Shown one piece after another: positions 61,297 to 64,000 of a stretch of 64,000 bases of DNA. This DNA is from CALRWV02 sp943371965 (GTDB taxonomy: Bacteria; Bacteroidota; JABWAT01). How positions within the stretch are numbered: position 1 is the stretch's first letter; every line of letters begins with the position of its first letter. The notes beneath the pieces were generated by a model that was not told the DNA's origin, ran no database searches, and saw nothing but the letters and a program-made list of their open reading frames with translations. Where the stretch lies: assembly GCA_943371965.1 (NCBI GenBank), contig CALRWV020000001.1, positions 716,991-780,990 on the forward strand, written 5' to 3'. A program made the position numbers and the translations under genes.

Positions 61297-62352
61297 TTAT
61301 TTAACTCCCGTTTTGCTCTTTATCCATTTCTCAACATATTGCAGATATTCTTCATCCGGTTCAGGGAAACCATTGATCAGCATCATCAGATTGTGGTTCA
61401 TTACTTCTTTCTCGCCTTCAACCCGCTGCATGATATGTCCCAGATTTTTGAATTCCTTTATTGTATAATCTGAATATTTATTTTCCTGGAAAATGGAATC
61501 AAACCGTTTCATGCAGGTATCAACCGGGATGTGTGCATCTTTTGCTCCGAAGATTGTTAGGGTTGGAATTTCCGGTTTGTTCCAATACGGAGCAGGATCA
61601 AACATTTCACGGCGGTAATGATTATATTTGGAAAGACGGAGCGTGTCCTCCGGAGAAAGTGTTGATCGGAATCCCAATTTTTTAAACCAAGGTCTTTCGC
61701 TGTATTTCTTCTTGGCTGCAATCGCTTTTTCACGGTCTTTGAAATTTCCAACATATTCAGAAATGATACGGTTGTAATCGATAATTTCAGTTACTTCAGA
61801 ATCTGTGAAGCCATCTTTTCTGTATTGATCGGCATCGTAAGTGAGATCGGATAAATAGGGCGGAATTGACGGACCTGAAACTGATACCACATAAGAAATC
61901 GATTTGATGTTCTGCAAGGCAAGTGGAATCACCCATCCTCCCTGACTGACTCCCAAAATTCCTGCCCGTTTGGAATCAATCAATGGACTTGACTGAATAA
62001 ATTCGTATGCACTTGTAAGATCAGATGCGAGGGAATCCAGATAGTAAGTCTCGTCAGAATAATTTCCTTCCGAATCTCCAATACCGCGTTTATCAAAAAG
62101 GAAAACGGCAAATCCATGATCAGAAAAATACTTACCGTAAACGGCATATGGTTTTGAATTCCGCTTGAAATTTCCTGAACCATGTGCCAGTACCAATAAC
62201 GGATAAGGAGGAGCCGTTTTAGGTGTATAAAGAGTTCCGGTAAAATTTAGCCCGTCTTTGTTCTTGAAAGTGAGGTCTTGGGTTTCGTGAAGGGCAGGTG
62301 TAAAAAGCGAACAACCGGTAATGAGCAGGAGTAGAAGAAAAGTATATTTCAT
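61297..62352 (-). CDS. alpha/beta hydrolase lipoprotein (dienelactone/S9-like)
   Basis: 351 residues. MKYTFLLLLLITGC is a lipobox. NFTGTLYTPKTAPPYPLLVL then AHGSGNFKRNSKPYAVYG, FAVFLFDKRGIGDSEGNY, AGILGVSQGGWVIPLA (Ser in G-V-S-Q-G-G) and IPTLTIFGAKDAHIPVDTC (Asp region), with a later His near FKNLGHIMQRV, describe a serine alpha/beta hydrolase of the dienelactone/S9 group with an N-terminal strand. Anchored outside the cytoplasm. Substrate not determinable. Confidence 0.85.
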   Translation of the reverse strand: MKYTFLLLLLITGCSLFTPALHETQDLTFKNKDGLNFTGTLYTPKTAPPYPLLVLAHGSGNFKRNSKPYAVYGKYFSDHGFAVFLFDKRGIGDSEGNYSDETYYLDSLASDLTSAYEFIQSSPLIDSKRAGILGVSQGGWVIPLALQNIKSISYVVSVSGPSIPPYLSDLTYDADQYRKDGFTDSEVTEIIDYNRIISEYVGNFKDREKAIAAKKKYSERPWFKKLGFRSTLSPEDTLRLSKYNHYRREMFDPAPYWNKPEIPTLTIFGAKDAHIPVDTCMKRFDSIFQENKYSDYTIKEFKNLGHIMQRVEGEKEVMNHNLMMLINGFPEPDEEYLQYVEKWIKSKTGVK

Positions 62353-62438
62353 TTAGGTCTCCGTAGAATAATCTATGCTGAATTCAAATAATGAAAACTG
62401 TGGGATACGGAAACAAGTGGGAATTGTTGCCAAAGAAG

Positions 62439-62458
62439 CCGTTGACTGAAGTCAACGG
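62439..62458. repeat. hairpin CCGTTGACT-GA-AGTCAACGG
   Basis: Perfect nine-base arms around GA, upstream of the minus-strand hydrolase gene. Same CT-NN-AG centre as the hairpins at 37.9 kb. Confidence 0.8.
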
Positions 62459-62469
62459 AAATAGATGTA

Positions 62470-62555
62470 TGAATTGGGATTATGAGATTAATGGATTACA
62501 GGATTAAATTCAATCCCACAATCCAATAATCCTGCGAATCCGAATTCAGACGAAT
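62470..62555. repeat. ~90-base imperfect palindrome, copy D (diverged)
   Basis: Contains GAATTGGGATTATGAGATTA, ATGGATTACAGGATT and, on the other arm, CAATCCAATAATCCTGCGAA and TCCGAATTC. It is the fourth copy of the element at 13385, 32138 and 33795, and unlike the others is not followed by an intact CCCACGG palindrome. Confidence 0.7.
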
Positions 62556-62637
62556 TCTGCCTGATGATTAAAATTATTTCCCCCTTTTTTATAACTTGTC
62601 CCGGGTACTCTCGGGAGGGGGATCAAGTGAGTTTTCT

Positions 62638-63738
62638 TTACCTAACAATCTCATTAACCAATTCGATCAGATCCCAATATCGGTCATTTCTTCCCCTGAA
62701 TTTCAGATTGTAGGAAAAAAGAAAAGCACAATATTGTTTTTCGTTCTCAACCCAGGGAAAAGAACCAAACAAACCCGGACTGCTCACATTCTTAGAAAGA
62801 TTTCCAACTTGAGAATCATCCATTACCCATTCACCGAAACCATACCCGGCTGATCCTGCTTCTTTGGGTGAGTAGGCAACTTTCACATCAGTTGTTATAC
62901 GATTGTTCTGCATATCAGAAATACTTTTTTCACTCAAAATCCGTTTACCTTTGAACTCTCCTTTGTTCAAAATCATAATCAGGAAATTCATATAATCGGT
63001 TGGAGTACTGAAGGCTCCTCCGGCAGGAAGTGCAACTTTACCTTTTCCAAAATCAGTATTTTTCATTTCAAGCGGATTTGCTATCCGTTCTGCAAATAAA
63101 GTTTCAAAATCCTTCCCGCTGATTTGTTCGATAACTGCACCTGCAATCTGAAGCCCTGCATTGCTGTAATGAAAAACTTTTCCCGGTTCACCTTCCAAGG
63201 GGAGAGATGCTATATTCTCAATGGCATCATCCATGGTTTGAAAAGTTTGCGCTTCGGAAATACTTTCTTTAAGCGGAAGTGCTTTTATTGCCGTGGTGTG
63301 TGACAAACACTGACTGATGGTGATATTTCCTTTTCCATGCTGCGAAAGAACAGCCAAAAACTTTCCTACAGAGTCTGACAAACTCAATTTTCCTTCATCA
63401 ACAAACGTCATCACAAGGGCAGCACTCAACCACTTGCTGCAACTGGCAATTGGCAACCGTGATGATTCTGTAAAATCACTCAGATCAGCTTCCTTTTTCT
63501 GATTCTTTGCGATCTTTTTTACCAGCCGTTTTTGAAACCAGCCCATATCATTAACAGTATGCGAATAGGTGATTTTGCCGTTTTTATAAATCATCAGAAC
63601 AGCACGACCACCCAAATCGCTTTTATTGTCATCAAGCCAGTTATCCAGTTTTGAAAAATCCTGACTATAGGAAACAGAAGAAAGGAGAAGTGTGAATATG
63701 AGTTGAATGGCGAATTTGATTGGTATTTTATTTTTCAT
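62638..63738 (-). CDS. serine hydrolase, beta-lactamase/PBP-like
   Basis: 366 residues. Signal peptide (about 1-25). SRLPIASCSKWLSAALVMTF has the S-x-x-K motif (Ser in S-C-S-K), KVFHYSNAGLQIAGAVIEQI the Y-x-N motif, and later GYGFGEWVMDD and GLFGSFPWVENEKQY replace the usual H-S/T-G region. Family: class C beta-lactamase-related / DD-peptidase-like / esterase. Located outside the cytoplasm. Not a confident antibiotic-resistance enzyme; peptide or ester substrates are as likely. Confidence 0.85.
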   Translation of the reverse strand: MKNKIPIKFAIQLIFTLLLSSVSYSQDFSKLDNWLDDNKSDLGGRAVLMIYKNGKITYSHTVNDMGWFQKRLVKKIAKNQKKEADLSDFTESSRLPIASCSKWLSAALVMTFVDEGKLSLSDSVGKFLAVLSQHGKGNITISQCLSHTTAIKALPLKESISEAQTFQTMDDAIENIASLPLEGEPGKVFHYSNAGLQIAGAVIEQISGKDFETLFAERIANPLEMKNTDFGKGKVALPAGGAFSTPTDYMNFLIMILNKGEFKGKRILSEKSISDMQNNRITTDVKVAYSPKEAGSAGYGFGEWVMDDSQVGNLSKNVSSPGLFGSFPWVENEKQYCAFLFSYNLKFRGRNDRYWDLIELVNEIVR

Positions 63739-63821
63739 AGTGTTTAGACTAAAGATGAAATGGAAAAGTTTAATTTATATGGCCTACTTTTTGGGAGAAA
63801 TGTTTCAAATAGCACCCCCCC

Positions 63822-63850
63822 TTAATCCCCCCGTCCACGGGGGGAAATTA
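63822..63850. repeat. GC-rich hairpin CCCCCCGT-CC-ACGGGGGG
   Basis: Eight-base perfect arms (63827-63844) flanked by TTAAT and AAATTA. A relative with a damaged right arm lies near 31969-31990. Confidence 0.75.
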
Positions 63851-63859
63851 AAACTGTCT

Positions 63860-64000
63860 TGTCCTGAAATCGGTTGACTTTAAAACACAGAAAAAGTCAA
63901 CTAAAATCAGGATAAAAAATGGAAGTAAAGAATTTTAATCATTACACCGATGACTTTAAACTTAAAGTCGTTTCTGAAGTAACATCTGGAATTTATTCAA
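63860..64000 (+). mobile_element. IS3-like insertion sequence, left end (cut by window)
   Basis: Begins TGTCCTGAAATCGGTTGACT, a TG-starting terminal repeat, followed by an imperfect inverted copy ending CAACTAAAATCAGGATA (63895-63913). An OrfA start follows at 63919. The element runs off the window edge, so its length and state are unknown. Confidence 0.75.
63919..64000 (+). CDS. IS3-type transposase OrfA, 5' fragment
   Basis: The first 27 codons, MEVKNFNHYTDDFKLKVVSE then VTSGIYS, look like the beginning of an HTH_Tnp_1 OrfA (Y-x-x-[ED]-F-K-x-K-V-V-x-E-V-x-x-G). Only the helix-turn-helix start is visible. In IS3 elements OrfA and OrfB are joined by -1 frameshifting to make the transposase. 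Confidence 0.75.
   Translation, partial: MEVKNFNHYTDDFKLKVVSEVTSGIYS

Noticed and set aside
62638..63738. Class C beta-lactamase conferring resistance
   Set aside because: S-x-x-K and Y-x-N motifs fit the wider PBP/esterase superfamily; nothing shows AmpC-type specificity, so only a general serine hydrolase is called.

Overview
The window is an AT-rich chromosomal segment of a Gram-negative bacterium that probably belongs to the Bacteroidota/Chlorobiota group, perhaps an Ignavibacteria-like lineage. The evidence is four large secreted proteins ending in a type IX secretion-like sorting domain (NYPNPFNPST-type start, GxYFY, terminal K-S-M-L-L-K), a TonB-dependent receptor/lipoprotein pair, one TAnnTTTG-type promoter candidate beside a TTG element, and small families common in that group. 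No rRNA, tRNA or CRISPR array was seen. Assignments come from reading motifs; no database search was possible.

Layout. 0-9.6 kb: a one-directional run of about 18 short, mostly single-domain genes (two VOC, three DUF1801, DUF2200, DUF4256, DUF4287, GyrI-like, STM3941-like, an intact-looking B1 metallo-beta-lactamase, hydrolase, nuclease and unknowns). 9.7-13.3 kb: a membrane protein with a Cys4 tail, a secreted endonuclease I and a Pmp3-type peptide. 13.6-17.1 kb: a copper module (CopA ATPase, an HMA-AraC fusion regulator, a CopZ-like chaperone). 17.3-25.3 kb: a membrane-anchored glutamate-synthase-like protein, a very large propeller sensor kinase, and cytochrome bd oxidase. 25.6-31.8 kb: DNA repair (AlkA-like), a YaiI protein, a secreted GH3 glucosidase and an MFS transporter. 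32-36.5 kb: a repeat-rich island with a Y1 (IS200/RAYT-like) transposase, many perfect palindromes and composite repeats bracketing a histidine kinase and a frameshifted MORN-TonB gene. 36.6-43.7 kb: enolase, FtsB/DivIC, DUF2752/TM2 proteins, three coupled glycosyltransferases and FabH. 43.7-58 kb: a secreted propeller protein, a DHH phosphoesterase, TlpA thioredoxin, TonB receptor plus lipoprotein, TerB/TerC proteins, a nonsense-interrupted membrane gene, SDR, lipoproteins, a hydrolase and a membrane-bound AraC regulator. 58-64 kb: a secreted CotH/lamin-tail protein, two serine hydrolases and the left end of an IS3-like element cut by the window edge.

The most distinctive content is non-coding. 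At least ten copies or relics of a palindrome with core CCCACGGTTTAAACCGTGGG lie here, eight of them within 4.5 kb around the Y1 transposase, whose stop codon is inside a repeat copy. Other hairpins have different arms but a similar centre. A separate class of degenerate short-word repeats fills gaps at 9.1, 15.9 and 16.7 kb, and the same words occur in frame inside the secreted endonuclease gene.
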